Assembly (NCBI RefSeq): GCF_963082655.1
Contig: NC_081556.1
Location: 70,417,227 to 70,481,226, forward strand
Direction: 5' to 3'
DNA from: Stomoxys calcitrans
Taxonomy: Eukaryota > Arthropoda > Insecta > Diptera > Muscidae
Length of the DNA stretch: 64,000 bases
Shown here: positions 33,447 through 45,799 of the stretch, piece by piece
Layout: the number at the start of each line of letters is the position of its first letter
Position numbering within the stretch: the first letter of the stretch is position 1
Notes under the pieces: model-generated
Seen by the model: only the letters and a program-made list of their open reading frames with translations
The model's database searches: none
Told to the model about the DNA's origin: nothing
Translations under genes and position numbers: made by a program

Positions 33447-34224
33447 TGTAGCATATAACGTTGGTCGAAAATGGTTGATGTTATTTTGGGGCATTGATCA
33501 AGGAACTAGCACGCAATATCTCCGGCCTTATTGCTCGTCGGTGGGGAGGTTCGATGTGCTTGAATGCCACGGGTACCACTGTGCCATATATAAATCTATA
33601 TTTGTATGCGTGCTATTTAATTAAGAAAGGAAGGAAAGGAAACGGACAGTATAGGAACATAGGAAACGGAAAATATAGTTGAATTGACAAGTTGCCAGAA
33701 TAGAAAGAAAAGTGGTAGAAAGTTTAGGAACATGTAAAAGTTGCTGAAAGAAAGATGCAACAAACCATATCAAAAGACTTAAGCAACAAGATGTTGTGTT
33801 GCCACTATTGCCCACCCGACCATGGTCAAAACAATCCATTGCCATCGGATTTATTTTCTATGATTTAACCCCTTGCATGCATCCTACAAGCTTTACCCGA
33901 CCCTAGCAGGAATCAAACAGACGTATTTTCAAGCTCACTTAAAATTCATCATATTATATTTCAATAAAAATTCAAACAAACAATAGCTCATTTTCGTACC
34001 CTAATATACATGGAGAAAAAAATACAAAAATTAAATTAACATTCCTAAATATCTAGAAACCAAACTAAATTTAAAAAAATTATCTAAATTACAAGGAAAA
34101 TTTTAGTTTAAATTTCATAGGTTCATTGTAAACGGGAAAAAAACAATTGTATATATTAAATTGTAAATAGAAAATTTAGTTAATAAATATAATCCCTAAA
34201 GGAGAGAAATTTAGTTTAATTATA

Positions 34225-34255
<31 letters not shown>

Positions 34256-36351
34256 AATTCGATAGCAAAATTTTTAACTAGGGAAATTTTGATTGATTTT
34301 CATAATTAAATTTAAGAGAGAAACATTTTTTTTTCCTCTTAAGTTTTTTCCTTCTTTTTTTCTTTAGTTTATAAGGAAATTAGATTACTTTTAGAATTGA
34401 GAAAAAAATATATATATTAAACAAGTATATATGCAAAACCACAAAGTGCAAAAGAATTGAAAAAAAGTAAACAAAATAAATTCAAAATATCACTTTTGTT
34501 TTGCTTGTCCATAAAAAAATGCATTTGGTTGCCTTTCTACAGTACCAGCAAGAAGGGTCAATATGAGGGTAACCATATTAAATCCATTACGCAAGTTTAA
34601 CATTTAAGAGAGACATTAACAGATTTAATCGTATCTCAAAATATTTACTTAATTCATATAACAAATCCAAAATCTCGAATTTCACAAAAAAAATTTAGTT
34701 AAAACATTTTCTTTGACTTCACTCTCATGGCCACTCTAATACTGCATACCTTAGATCAATTGCAGAACAAAGCATAGGCAATAAAATAAAAAAAAGAAAC
34801 AAAAGTCATTGACTTACCAGCTGCTGACGGTCTCTCGTTGAAAGTACTTCCAATGATGTTTGGCCGGCTGCGCTGCTAGAACAAATTTTTAAACAATGTT
34901 GCCCTGGTCATGTTGCTAAACAGGTTGATCAGTGCAGACAAAAAGAAACAAAATGTTGCTAGAAAAAGAATTTAATGTACCAAGGAGAAATGTTGCCAAC
35001 AGTGGTGAAAAAAACAACTAGTCAACATGACAATAATTCTAACACCATTTAAAAAAGTGACACTAGCAACATTTCCGCAAGATCACCATCATCAGTAAAT
35101 TTTAGTATAGGAGTTTAATGATCATTAAAATATTCAAAAAAAAAAGAACACTAGGCAATTTCTTGTTGTTGTTGCTAATTTACCCTGAACATGAAGATGG
35201 TGATCTTGAGAGCCAACGGGAATATTTTGCAATTCTTTTTTATCATTAAATTCTTTTCAGACTTAATATTTTGCACTTAATTTTTCGTTTTTTTTTTTGT
35301 TTTTTTTTTTTTTTTTTGTTACACTTTCATATGATTTGAATACAAAAAATAAAAAAAAAAAAAGAAGGAACAAATTATACTACATAAGAGTATAAATGAA
35401 TTAAAAATGGCAAAAAGAATATGTACGTATCCTTAGTTATAACAAAAAAAAATGTATATGACTTTTGAACATAATTTCACTTCACTTAACGTAGAGTTTT
35501 CTTTTTTTTTCCAAAGGTGGTTTTTGATATTCTAATGATGCTTTTTCTATGCCAAACAGAACTTCATTTGTATTGTTGTACACTATTTTAACAGGTTTTC
35601 TACATAATTTCATTAGCGTTTCTTTTACAAGTTTATTTTACCCGGCCTTTTCACACTTTTGGTGAGGTTTTTGGTAAATTTTGGCAACTTTGGTAATTTT
35701 GCTATGGACTTTGGCGAATTTTTTTCCTTTTTCACCCACATGAAACATTGACAAACAGCACTTTTCCTCATCGAATTCCAACCAAAAGCATTTATTAAAA
35801 CGATTTTTTTCTTCCTTCTGCCGACGGACAATTGACTTTGAACAAAGGGGTATGCGATGCTAACAACGGCGATCAAAGAGAACTGATACGTTCGTGCAAT
35901 TAAAGACGATGGGAGAGGCAAATTTGGTTGAGCTGCGGCAACAGCTTTATTGATGATAGGCCTTTTTGATTTGGAATATAAGAGTTCCAAAGAGAAATTA
36001 ATTGAGGCTAAGGTTAGTCAAAAAGAAAACTTTAAACTTTTGAACACTTTCACTTAGACTTGTAATTAAAACTTATTCACGGTGGATGACGAAACCAAAT
36101 GGCAGAGTGCCTCTATATTCGGGCAATCGAAACCTTGGTAATGCCTCAAATAACGGCTTGCATTCCAGGAAAAAGTAGAAATTTAACCAATAAATGACGT
36201 GAAAAACGTCAACACATTGATAGACCAGTTATCAAATAATCTGGCTATAATAAGACAGATGGCGCCTCTAAGTTAATAGAAATAGGAAAATCAGTTAAAT
36301 TTTCAAATAAAATTTGGTAAGTTAACTACAATCAGTGCAAGCGCCACTACA
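33447..36351 (-). repeat. 5' LTR of the Gypsy element
   Basis: 2905 bp, near-identical to the left LTR. It should contain the element's promoter and polyadenylation signals, but I could not place a start site. A strong 5' splice-donor consensus (GTAAGT on the minus strand, 34812-34817) lies inside it. Confidence 0.95.
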
Positions 36352-36355
36352 ATAC
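36352..36355. repeat. target-site duplication, right (ATAC)
   Basis: Matches 24693-24696 and directly follows the LTR CTACA end. Confidence 0.85.
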
Positions 36356-36502
36356 ATTACATTTGCATTGACTACTGTGCCTAGTTTCCCGTATATGTAA
36401 GGCTCGTATCTATTGAAGAAAATTGTCATCTTATATCCAAAGTTGAAGTAGGCTCTAAAAAAAGGAGGAATATCGACTACACCACTCTCAAATATTTTAA
36501 CA

Positions 36503-37265
36503 AGTAGAAACATGCTAAGTTCGGCCGGGCCGAATCTTATATACCCTCCACCATGCATCGCATTTGTCGAGCTCTTTCCACGGTATCTCTTTTTAGGCAA
36601 ACAAAGAATAAAAGAATATTGAATGACCATAGTAGAAATCATTGTGTAAAATTTCAGCCAAAACTAGTAAAAATTGAGCACTTAAGGGGCTGAAGAAGTA
36701 AAATAGGGAAACCGGTTTATGGGGGAGCTGTATTAGGCTATAAACCGATTTATGACATATTCGACACGTATGTTCAGCCAAATCGGATAATACTTGCGCT
36801 TTTTAGACGCTCAAGAAGTCAAGATCCCATATCGGTTTATATGGCAGCTATATCAGGTTATGGACTGATTTGAACTATTCTTGGCAAAGTTGAAGAATGT
36901 CATAACAAAACACCCCATGCAAAATTTCAGCCAAATCGGATAATAATTGCGTCCTCTAGTGGCGCAAGAAGTCAAGACCCCAGATCGGTTTATATGGCAG
37001 CTTTATCATATTATGAACGATTTGAACTAATCTTAACACAGTTATTGAAAGTCATAACAAAACACGTCGTGCAAAATTTCTTCCAAATCAGATAAGAGTT
37101 GCGTTCTCTAGACGCTCAAGAAGTCAAGACCCCAGATAGGTTAATATGACAGCTATATCAGGTTATGAACCGATTGAAAACATACTCAGTGCAGTTGTTG
37201 GAAGTCATAATAAAACACCTCATGCAAAATTTCAGCCAAATCGGATTAGAATTGCGCCCTCTAGC
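36503..37265 (-). mobile_element. DINE subfamily A, core end missing
   Basis: Hairpin TTCGGCCGGGCCGAA (36519-36533), CCCTCCACCAT, then about four 153-bp-type repeats. It breaks off at 'gaattgcgccctctag' (37265) before any GTCY core. A 108-bp unique spacer separates it from the next copy. Confidence 0.78.
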
Positions 37266-37373
37266 GTTAACATTCGACTGCATAATCGATTATCAGCTGT
37301 TCGAAATGCACTCGTAAGCTCTGGTGCAATCGAATAGAATTGTTACTTGACATAAATATTTAAAACAAAAGTA

Positions 37374-38557
37374 ACAAGTAAAAGCGTGCTAAGTTCGGCC
37401 GGGCCGAATCTTATATACCCTCCACCATGGATCGCATTTGTCGAGTTCTTTTCCCGGCATCTCTTCTTAGGCAAAACAGGATATAAGAAAAGATTTGCTC
37501 TGCTATTAGAGCGATATCAAGATATGGTCCGGTTTGGACCACAATTAAATTATATGTTGGAGACCTGTGTAAAATGTCAGCCAATTCGAATAAGAATTGC
37601 GCCCTTTGTAGTCTCAAGAAGTAAAATGGAGAGATCGATTTATATGGGAGCTGTATCGGCCTATAGACCAATTCAGACCATAATAAACACATATGTTATT
37701 GGTCATGATAGAATCCGTCGTACAAAATTTCAGGCAAATCGGATAATAATTGCGACCCCTAGAGGCTTAAGAAGTCAAGATCCCAGATCGGTTTATATGG
37801 CAGCTATATCAGGTTATGAACCGACTTGTACTTTATTTGACATAGTTGCTGAAAGTAACAATAAAAAACGTCTTGCGAAATTTCAGCCAAATCGGATAGA
37901 AATTGAGCCCTCTAGAAGCTCAAGAAGTCAAGTCCCCAGATCTGTTTATATGACAGCTATATCAAGTTATGAACCGATTTGAACCATATTTGGCACAGTT
38001 GTTGGATATCATAACAAAATACTACGTGCCAAAATTCATTCAAATTGGATAAGAATTGCGCCCTCTAGAGGCTCAAGAAGTCAAGACCCAAGATTGGTTT
38101 ATATGACAGCTATATCAGGTTATAAACCAATTTGAACCATACTTGGCACAGTTGTTGGATATCATAACAAAACACGTGCAGAATTTCATCCCAATCGGAT
38201 AAGAATTGCGCACTCTAGAGGCTCAAGAAGTCAAGACCCAAGATCGGTTTATATGGCAGCTATATCAAAACATGGACCGATATGGCCCATTTACAATACC
38301 AGCCGTCTTACACTTATAAAGAAGTATTTGTGCAAAATTTCAATCGGCTAGCTTTACTCCTTCGGAAGTTAGCGTGCTTTCGACAGACAGACGGACGGAC
38401 GGACGGACAGACGGACGGACATGGCTAGATCGACATAAAATTTCACGACGATCAAGAATATATATACTTTATGGGGTCTCAGACGAATATTTCGAGTAGT
38501 TACAATCAGAATGACAAAATTAGTATACCCCCATCTTATGGTGGAGGGTATAAAAAT
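37374..38557 (-). mobile_element. DINE subfamily A, complete copy
   Basis: Ends are 'acaagtaaaagcgtgctaag' plus hairpin (37395-37409) and GGTGGAGGGTATAAAA (38540-38555). Six or so internal repeats. GTCY tract at 38380-38421, core and TA tract at 38440-38475. Its ends are almost identical to those of 58494-61927, so both belong to one young subgroup. Confidence 0.85.
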
Positions 38558-38699
38558 GTAAGTTTTTGAGTGCAATTACAATATGAAATAAGTAAATAAA
38601 TACGTTATCCTATTTAGGAATAATTCATATTTTTTGCAAAAAAATCCTAATTGTAGCCAAAGGAAGGCAACATCTAAAGAACAAGTGATGCCAAATTTT

Positions 38700-39165
38700 G
38701 GAGAAATGTATTAAACAGGCAATTGCAGCTTTGGTGGTACCGCAGTTGACATGCGCCCTTTAAAGTTTATCCCAAATTCATCAAAGTAAATGCAATTTAT
38801 TATTATCGTTAAAACGTGTTGGTCGCTGTTTTGGGGCCGTGGGCGAGCAAATATTTCGATCGCAGACCATGGACGTACCAACAAGACTCGGCACCGTGCT
38901 TTACCACGTGTAAACCAAGAATGGTAAAAATCATATTCCGAACTTCATTTGGTACACAGAGTGGCTGTCCAATTCGCCACATGACAATCCGACGGACTTT
39001 TTTTATTTAGGCCACTTTTGAGAGCATGGTAAGGACTACAAAATATGCCCGTTTTAATGCGCTGAAAAATACATTGTACAGGAATGGGCCATCACACCAG
39101 CAGATTACATTCGTGCTGCTTGCAATTCGTTTCTTTAACGACTCAGAACAAAAGTAAATGTAAAA
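38700..39165 (+). pseudogene. Tc1/mariner-like transposase relic, C-terminal half
   Basis: The plus strand encodes VLGPWASKYFDRRPWTYQQDSAP, which contains the second catalytic Asp block of Tc1/mariner enzymes. Broken frames with 'TDFFYLGHF' and 'DYIRAACNSF' follow, the third-acid region and C-terminus. Several frameshifts and stops. It belongs to a different family from the copy at 13502. Confidence 0.7.
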
Positions 39166-39689
39166 TGTGAGCAAAAGTGAATGGATTCGAACAAATTTCC
39201 ACATATTCTTGTACTTTGAGTAAACAGTATATATTTCCACACAAAAAAATTTGGGCGTTTGTCAACTGCACGGTAAATCAAAATAATACGCATTTGTTAT
39301 TGATAATACAAATATTTATTTAGATTATTTATGTACGCTTTATTCGGCAATGACATTGGATCACTTTGATCTATCATTTCTCTCCGAATACGCACAAATT
39401 TTTGGTCCTCTTCAGATTCAGAGGACGACAAGCTCAACAAAAGCAATGTAACCATGTTTTTTCTATTTAAAAATTCACGATTGTTTCCAAAATTTCAGTA
39501 AATTCATATTTTTTTACAAAAGCTGGGTAAATGTTAATTGTCATTTGTATTGTGTTGTTTTGCAACAAACATATGATCATATCAACTCTGATGCAAAAAA
39601 TAATAGGTAGCCATTTGAAAATTCTCGAGTGCGGTAATACATCCATTCGATACGTGACGAAATCTCTTTCGATACAAAGCGTACTCTAT
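39166..39689. other. unannotated AT-rich stretch
   Basis: No element recognised. It borders mariner debris on the left and an RTE-like fragment on the right. Confidence 0.35.
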
Positions 39690-39880
39690 CACGTATGCGG
39701 TAATTCGGCCCCTGGTGAATCCACCATAAACCAGGTATTCACACTGAGCCAAATCCTGGAAAAGACCCGAGAAGAACAAATTAACACCTACCATCCCTTT
39801 GCCGATAGTTCTATACGTTCAAAGGTATTTCAAGCCATGTCTGAGTTTGGTATCGAGGTCCTCAGTAAGAAAAAGTGACA
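39690..39880 (+). pseudogene. RTE-like reverse transcriptase fragment
   Basis: The open frame reads PGESTINQVFTLSQILEKTRE, then a shortened motif A region (HPFADSSIRSKVFQAMSEFGI) in which the usual DYKAAYD is lost. It is the same kind of polymerase as 22120-23020 but the opposite strand and a different part. Confidence 0.7.
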
Positions 39881-40694
39881 GCCAAGAGCCCCATGGATAG
39901 ACCAAGCGAATATATACACGGTGCGCAGAAGATCGAGGCGCTTGGAACGCTATTCTACTTTCGGCTGAGAAGATTTACGAATCGTCGTTATGACATCTGA
40001 AAAGTTTTTGTTCAACTTAGCTAAATTTGTTTTATTAATATTCATATGAACTGTTCTCCAAAGAAAATTTCCAGTAACCTTACTATTCCTAAAGGAATAA
40101 TATCCACAAGAAACTTTATACAAATGATTGCTAGGCCCTCGGAATTGCATTGCATAGAATCACATCTCCTCCTAAACAATTAAATAACTATATTTAACCT
40201 CTTACAAAAAGCTTGTAAGTACATTTAATATTAAACCATTGCTCTCATTCAGTCATAGTCCTCTATGGCATTGGGAATTGATTTGGACAAACATTTTCGA
40301 AGGGGTCTAGTAAAACAATAACAATAATTCGGAAATAATTTCCTCTGTGGGTAAAATCGATTGAGTAATTTATTGACCCAAGGCCATAAAAGTTAAACAT
40401 ATTTAACGACTTTGACGATTAATTACTGCAATATCCGCTCGAGTTGTGTTACTAAACTGGCAATAACAATTTTAGATAAATACGGTACGATTTTTTTTAG
40501 ACACCAACAAAAAATAATTGAAATCTTATCAGTATTAAGTTCGTTTACTTAGACATAACTTCGTTGCGACGTTGTGACTTTGCTCCTATTCTTTCATTGT
40601 AATTACAAATGTAGGAAAATGGAATTACCAATGCGACGTGTTGGCACAGTGTTTCGTAAATAAAGTTAGCATATATGACCAAAAATAGAAATAA
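39881..40694. other. unannotated 800-bp AT-rich stretch
   Basis: Nothing recognised. A 66-codon minus frame (39950-40150) has no family features. Confidence 0.35.
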
Positions 40695-41300
40695 CATGTA
40701 AGAGCATGCCAAGTTCGGTTGGGCCGTCCATCAACAAATTCCACGACGGTTGACATTTGTCGAGTTTTTTGCACGGTATCTCTTTTTAGGCAAACAAAGA
40801 ATAATGAATAAGAACTGTTATGCTATTGGAGCTATATCAAGTTATAGTCCGATTCGGACCATAAATGAATTGAATGCTGAACATTGTAGAAGTCATTATG
40901 TAATATTTCAGTCCATTCAGATAGGAATTGCGCCCCGTAGGGGCACGTATGTTTAAGGTCATGAGAGAAGTCGTTGTATAAAGTTTCTGCAAACTCGGAT
41001 GAGAATTGCGCCCTCTAGAGACTCAAGAAGTCAAGATCAAATATCGGTTTATATGGCAGCTATGGTTATGTACCGATTTGAACTATACTTAGCACAGTTG
41101 TTCGAAGTGATACCTAAACACCATGTGCAATATTACAGCCAAATCGGATAAGAATTGCGCCCTCTAAAAGCTGAAGAAATCAAGACCCATGATCGGTTTA
41201 TATGGCCGCTATGTCAGGATATGCACCGATTTTGACGATACTTAGCATGGTTGTTGGAAGTGATCCAAAAACACCATGTGCAAGAACAAAATCGGTTTAT
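40695..41300 (-). mobile_element. DINE subfamily A, decayed, core end missing
   Basis: The hairpin is degenerate (TTCGGTTGGGCCG). 'gacatttgtcgag', 'ctctttttaggcaaacaaagaata' and three diverged 153-bp-type repeats follow. It ends near 41300. Confidence 0.65.
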
Positions 41301-41669
41301 TATGTGAACCGAAGCGATTTAAAATATGAACCTATCTGCACGAAATTTCGTGTGAATGTTGGTGCGTACGCACCAATTTTAATTTGAAGGGCGTTTGATC
41401 ATCTGTATGGCTAAGAGGTGAAACCGATGGAGAAATAGGCACAGTATTGGATTCATGTGGCTGTGGCATTGCCATCTGAAGATCATCATACAAATATAGA
41501 TCAAAGCAAGAAGACAGAGTGGGTCTGTGGGTTTCGACTGCGTGAGGCTGCAGATGGAGATCCGGGCGTGAGGTGGTGTGGTGTTAACTCGAAGACGTCG
41601 AGTGTGAACATCTTTAAGGGCAGTAAACTGACCATCAGGGCAATAACAACCAGGACTTTAAGGTCAAGA
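41301..41669. other. unclassified sequence with a perfect palindrome
   Basis: TTGGTGCGTACGCACCAA (41359-41376) is an 18-bp perfect palindrome. The rest, with higher G+C than its surroundings, is unrecognised. Confidence 0.4.
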
Positions 41670-42142
41670 ACAGTCTAGGATTGTATGAAGGAAAGGAGAA
41701 GAACGCATTCTCTGAGGATGGTACGATCCGCGTCGTTAGTGTGGTGGCCCATAGCGGAGTAAAGGGGTATGAAAGAGCAGACGATTTGGCAGTGAAGGCA
41801 AGAGGACTGCCGTGAATAAACTTGGTTAACCCGAAGAATTTCGGGTGGAAGTAGTCCGAGTTAAGGGCGTGGGCGACGATAGTGCATATAACGATGTGGA
41901 ACATGAAATGGTCGGTACGCCGACGAAAATCATATGGGGAGATCCCGATCGTTAGGAGACGAGGCTATTTCTGAAAAGAAGTTAGGGAGATGAAGAGACG
42001 TTGGAGAATTTTCCATGTCATTGCCCAGCTTCGCTGCTAAAAGATACCGGCATTTGTATTAAGTAGTACTGAATTTCTAACTAAGATTTCTGTTTGTCCA
42101 TAGTGGCATAGGGCGGATAAATATCCGCACCCTCTTTTCAAC
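41670..42142 (+). pseudogene. LOA-like retrotransposon, RNase H/C-terminal remnant and 3' UTR
   Basis: 'gagaagaacgcattctctgaggatgg' corresponds to the KKEINAFSEDG segment. RADDLAVKARG-like sequence, a shortened cysteine-rich tail and 'ccatagtggcat' with 'cgcaccctcttttcaacc' at the 3' end follow. More deleted than the copy at 3883. Confidence 0.7.
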
Positions 42143-42394
42143 CATTGGGGATTATAAATGGGACATATCGGTTCAGTTTTTGATATATCTTCCCTACATA
42201 TTGGTTCTTCGACTTGAACCCGTTGAAGCAGCAACAATTACCTGAATGGGCTGAATTGTTTCTTATAGTTTTAAGACTTCCAACGATCCACAAGTAAGGT
42301 CCAAAACGGTCTTTAACTTACAAAGCTCCCTGATCTCTCGATTTGCTTTTTGGAGCCCCTAGATACAGCAGTTGTTATCCGATTTGTCTGAAAT
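42143..42394 (+). mobile_element. DINE fragment, left part (interrupted by hAT-like MITE)
   Basis: 'aaatgggacatatcggttcag' and 'gttgttatccgatttgtctgaaat' are internal DINE repeats on the plus strand. The repeat phrase resumes after 42860. Confidence 0.6.
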
Positions 42395-42860
42395 CAGAGA
42401 TTTGGAGCGGTGTATAGCATTTGCGATGCACCACAATAATTTTGCGGTGGTGGTGAAGTGTATGTACCGCTTTGAAGCAAACGATGGATGCTTGATCTTA
42501 AACTACCATGTGACCCTTGTATATCCGGTGGCTGATGAGTGTTTACCAAAAATACCACAAACACCGCAATTTACAAAAACAAATTATGAAAATTAGTAAT
42601 CAGGAACGAAATTAAATAAAAGCAATATTAAAATATATTTTTATTTTAATTAATGCATGTTAGTTTATTGAGCATAACACCACTTCAATTGCTGCGGCAA
42701 TAGATACTAACTCCACATTTTTTATTTATTCATTATTGGCTTCGAATAATGAAAATGAATGAAGGAGTATTCATACGATTGCAACTCATCCTAGTGTGCT
42801 GATCAAAACACCACATAAATTGCGGTGGTGATAGATACTACCACCGCTAGCAGTTCTCTG
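42395..42860. mobile_element. candidate hAT-like MITE
   Basis: The ends are imperfect inverted repeats: CAGAGA.....AGCGGTG.TAG at 42395 and its counterpart ending TCTCTG at 42860. Flanking octamers TCTGAAAT and GATGCAAT match at 5 of 8, like an aged 8-bp duplication. Inside are self-complementary subterminal motifs (CACCACAATAATTTTGCGGTGG, given in part, and CACCACATAAATTGCGGTGG). 466 bp, non-coding. Confidence 0.5.
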
Positions 42861-43110
42861 GATGCAATTTTTCATTAAGTGTTCCGTAATGACTTCCAAC
42901 AATCGTGACGAGTCTGAGTCGATGCATAACCTTGTACAGCTCCCATATAAACCGATCTTCCGATTTAAGATCTGAAAGCCGCAATTTTTATCCGAATGAG
43001 CTGGTGGTGGATAGTGCCAAATATGGGCTAAATCGGTATTTAACCTGATTTAGCTCACAAATAAGCGGCCCCACGATTTGACTTCTTGATCGCCTAGAGT
43101 TCGCAATTGT
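42861..43110 (+). mobile_element. DINE fragment, right part
   Basis: 'aatgacttccaacaatcgtg', 'cagctcccatataaaccgatcttccgattt' continue the DINE internal repeats after the MITE. Confidence 0.55.
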
Positions 43111-44475
43111 TGGCCGATTTACACCGATTGACAATATTAATCGTTAAATCGCTTTCGTGATTTCTGTCCGTCCCAGATGGAAAGACATGGATATATCAAC
43201 TTAAGATGTCATGACGATCAAATAAATATACGATATAAATACGATCAAATATATATTTTGAGGTGTTATAAACGAAATGACTAGATACGTATTCCCCCAT
43301 TTGATGGTAGCGGGTTGAAAAGGAGTCTTTTATACGCTTAAGACAGTAAAAGGGGAGATCGGTATATAAAGGGAATTTATAAAGATACTCGTATCGTCCG
43401 ATTAACAATTACTCTGAATGATTTTTCTTATGTATAAGAGCTATATCAAGTTACGGACCGGTATAGAGTCATAAAGAAAACCCATCTTCAAAATTTCAGG
43501 CAAATTGAATTATAATTGTCAAATCGCAAGATTGGATTATACTATTGGGATTTTTCATATAGTCGGCGTTGACAAATTTTTTCACAGCTTGTGACTCTGT
43601 AATTGCATTCTTTCTTCTGTCAGTTATCAGCTGATACTTTTAGCTTCCTAAAAAAAGTGTAAAAAAAGTATATTCCATTAAGTTCATTCTAAGTTTTATT
43701 AAAAATGCATTTACTTTCTTTTAAAAAATCCGCAATTACTTTTTGGGCAACCCAGTATCATGTAAATGACTGTTTTGGACTATACAAGGCACACTTGTTG
43801 GAAGTCAAAACAAAAAGCCAAGTGCAAAATTTCAGCCAAATCGAACAAGAGTTTCACCCTCTAGGAGCACAAGAAGTAAAACCATGAGATTGGTTTATAT
43901 GGCAGTTATATCAGGTTCTAACCCCATTTGGACCATACTTGGCACTGTTTTTGGATGTTATAACGCCACGTGTATAATATCGTTCAAATCAGACAAGAAT
44001 TGGATCTTTTAGAAACTCAAGAAGTCAAATCGAGAGATCAATTTGTATGACAGCTATATCTGGTTATGAACAGAATGGACCATACTTGGCACAATAGTTG
44101 GGTGTCAAAACAAAACACCATATGCAAAATTTCAGCCAAACCGGGTAATAATTGCGCGCTCTAGAAGCTCATGAAGTCAAGACCCAAGATCGGTTTATAT
44201 GGCAGCTATATAAAAACATGAACCGAGTGCAATCTCAATTGACCTACACTAATAAGAAGTATTTGTTAAAAATTCCAAGCGCCTACCTTTTCTTCTTCGA
44301 AAGTTAGCGTGCTTCCGACAAACGGATGGTCGGACGGATTTGGCTAAATCGATTCCAAGTCGAGACGATCAAAAAAATGCATATATACTTTGTTGGATCT
44401 CAAGTCAATATTTCGATGTATTACAAACGGAATGACAAAATTTGTACACCCTCATCTTTTGGTGCAGGATATAAA
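43111..44475 (-). mobile_element. decayed DINE pieces, minus strand
   Basis: 43150-43320 is a core end (GTCY trace, 'atgtcatgacgatca', 'aaacgaaatgac', 'cccccatttgatgg'). 43325-43600 is weak repeat-like sequence. 43740-44475 holds about three repeats, a GTCY trace (44325-44340) and the end 'ccctcatcttttggtgcaggatataaaa'. These are probably at least two elements, all old. Confidence 0.5.
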
Positions 44476-45799
44476 AATAAATAGGCAATATATAAATATA
44501 TATAAAGGGGCGTGGAGCGGGTGAAAAATTTTTTGTCGGAGTGAGAGCTGAGCAGACCATAAAATGGAGTCTCAAATTAATATTTCTATTAATTAGAACC
44601 ATATTGATAAGCGAAAGGGGAAGTATTAAATAAACTATTGATTTTAAAGCAGTGATCCTTTAAGCGGAACTTGGGACAGAGTGAAAACGTACTCGATACA
44701 GATCCCCGGTATTATTTAGGCGATATACGTTGTATTTTCTTCAAAACTATTCTTTAATGTATCTTAAAAAAATCGTAAACTAAGCCCCTTTGCACTAAAT
44801 CATATTCACAAAAAAACTAAATTTGTCCAAAAACTAAGAAACTATTTTTCGAAGAACTCTTAGCTTAACCGAAATAGAACAGAATGTCCACGATTACAGT
44901 TGCATAAAGTTTACTCGAAACCACTGTATTGAATCTTAAATACTTTCTGCAATGTCGTCATTTAATGGGCTCAAATGATTTCATATGCCTATTTGAAGCA
45001 AACACAAAGCAGAGGATTTTGTTTGTGATATGTATGGAATTAACTTCCCTTAAATGAATTCCGGCACGTATTACGTGTGGCAAACCCATCTCACCTTTAT
45101 TGCACCTCCATCCAACCTATGGACGGACTAGTCCTCTTTGGATGTGGAAGCACATCTCGAAAGGAAATTGAAAAATTCCCTTTTTTATCGCACACGGCAA
45201 ATGGAACGAAGGTAGTCTCGAGAAGATAACCAAGCAGGAATTATTATTGAATTTTATGAGAATTTTTCCGATAGCATCGGCAGATATTAAATAAATATTA
45301 ACGAATATGTATGAAGAATTTAATGTTCAAGCCAATTTGAACTGTGCCAAAAACATTTATAGGACTCATTAATATTTATGACTATGTACACTGAACGCAT
45401 GCAAAGGCTTTCGCCGTAATAGGAGGTCAATGAACACCCACAACCTCAATAGGTGTTGTCGAAAATAATTCAAGCATTTCATGAGTTAGGTTGGCACAAC
45501 TTAACTAAACATAAAAAAATCGAATAAAGCACCTGAACTGCTGCATCAAAACGATACCATAAAGCAATTAATTAATCAAACCAATTATTTGGTTAAATGG
45601 AAATTCAAATGGAATAGAGGTCATGCTAGATTATTACTTCTTTCTAGCAATATTTGGCAATGAGGCCAAACGCAAGACTTGATCTCAAAAGAGCGCAAGC
45701 CATAGATATCTGTTTAAAATGACATACAAAATTTCAAAATGGTTGTGCAAATTTAACATAAAGTCAATGACTATCCAAATTAAAAATAAATTGCGCGAA
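44476..45799. other. unannotated 1.3-kb stretch
   Basis: I find no recognisable gene or repeat. It may be older host intergenic DNA and is one of the longest such blocks here. Confidence 0.4.

Larger units (their letters stand above)
24697..36351 (-). mobile_element. complete Ty3/Gypsy LTR retrotransposon (Osvaldo/Ulysses-like)
   Basis: An 11,655-bp element read on the minus strand: 5' LTR (33447-36351), tRNA-Lys primer site, about 770-bp leader, gag, -1 frameshift signal, pol (protease, RT, RNase H, integrase), polypurine tract, 3' LTR (24697-27601). It is flanked by a 4-bp duplication ATAC (24693-24696 and 36352-36355). LTRs have inverted ends TGTAG/CTACA. No env frame exists: only about 75 bp lie between the pol stop and the 3' LTR. 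Nearly identical LTRs and open frames imply recent insertion and possible activity. The domain order PR-RT-RH-IN places it in Ty3/Gypsy. The Osvaldo/Ulysses placement is an inference from long LTRs, primer tRNA and integrase tail. Confidence 0.95.
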
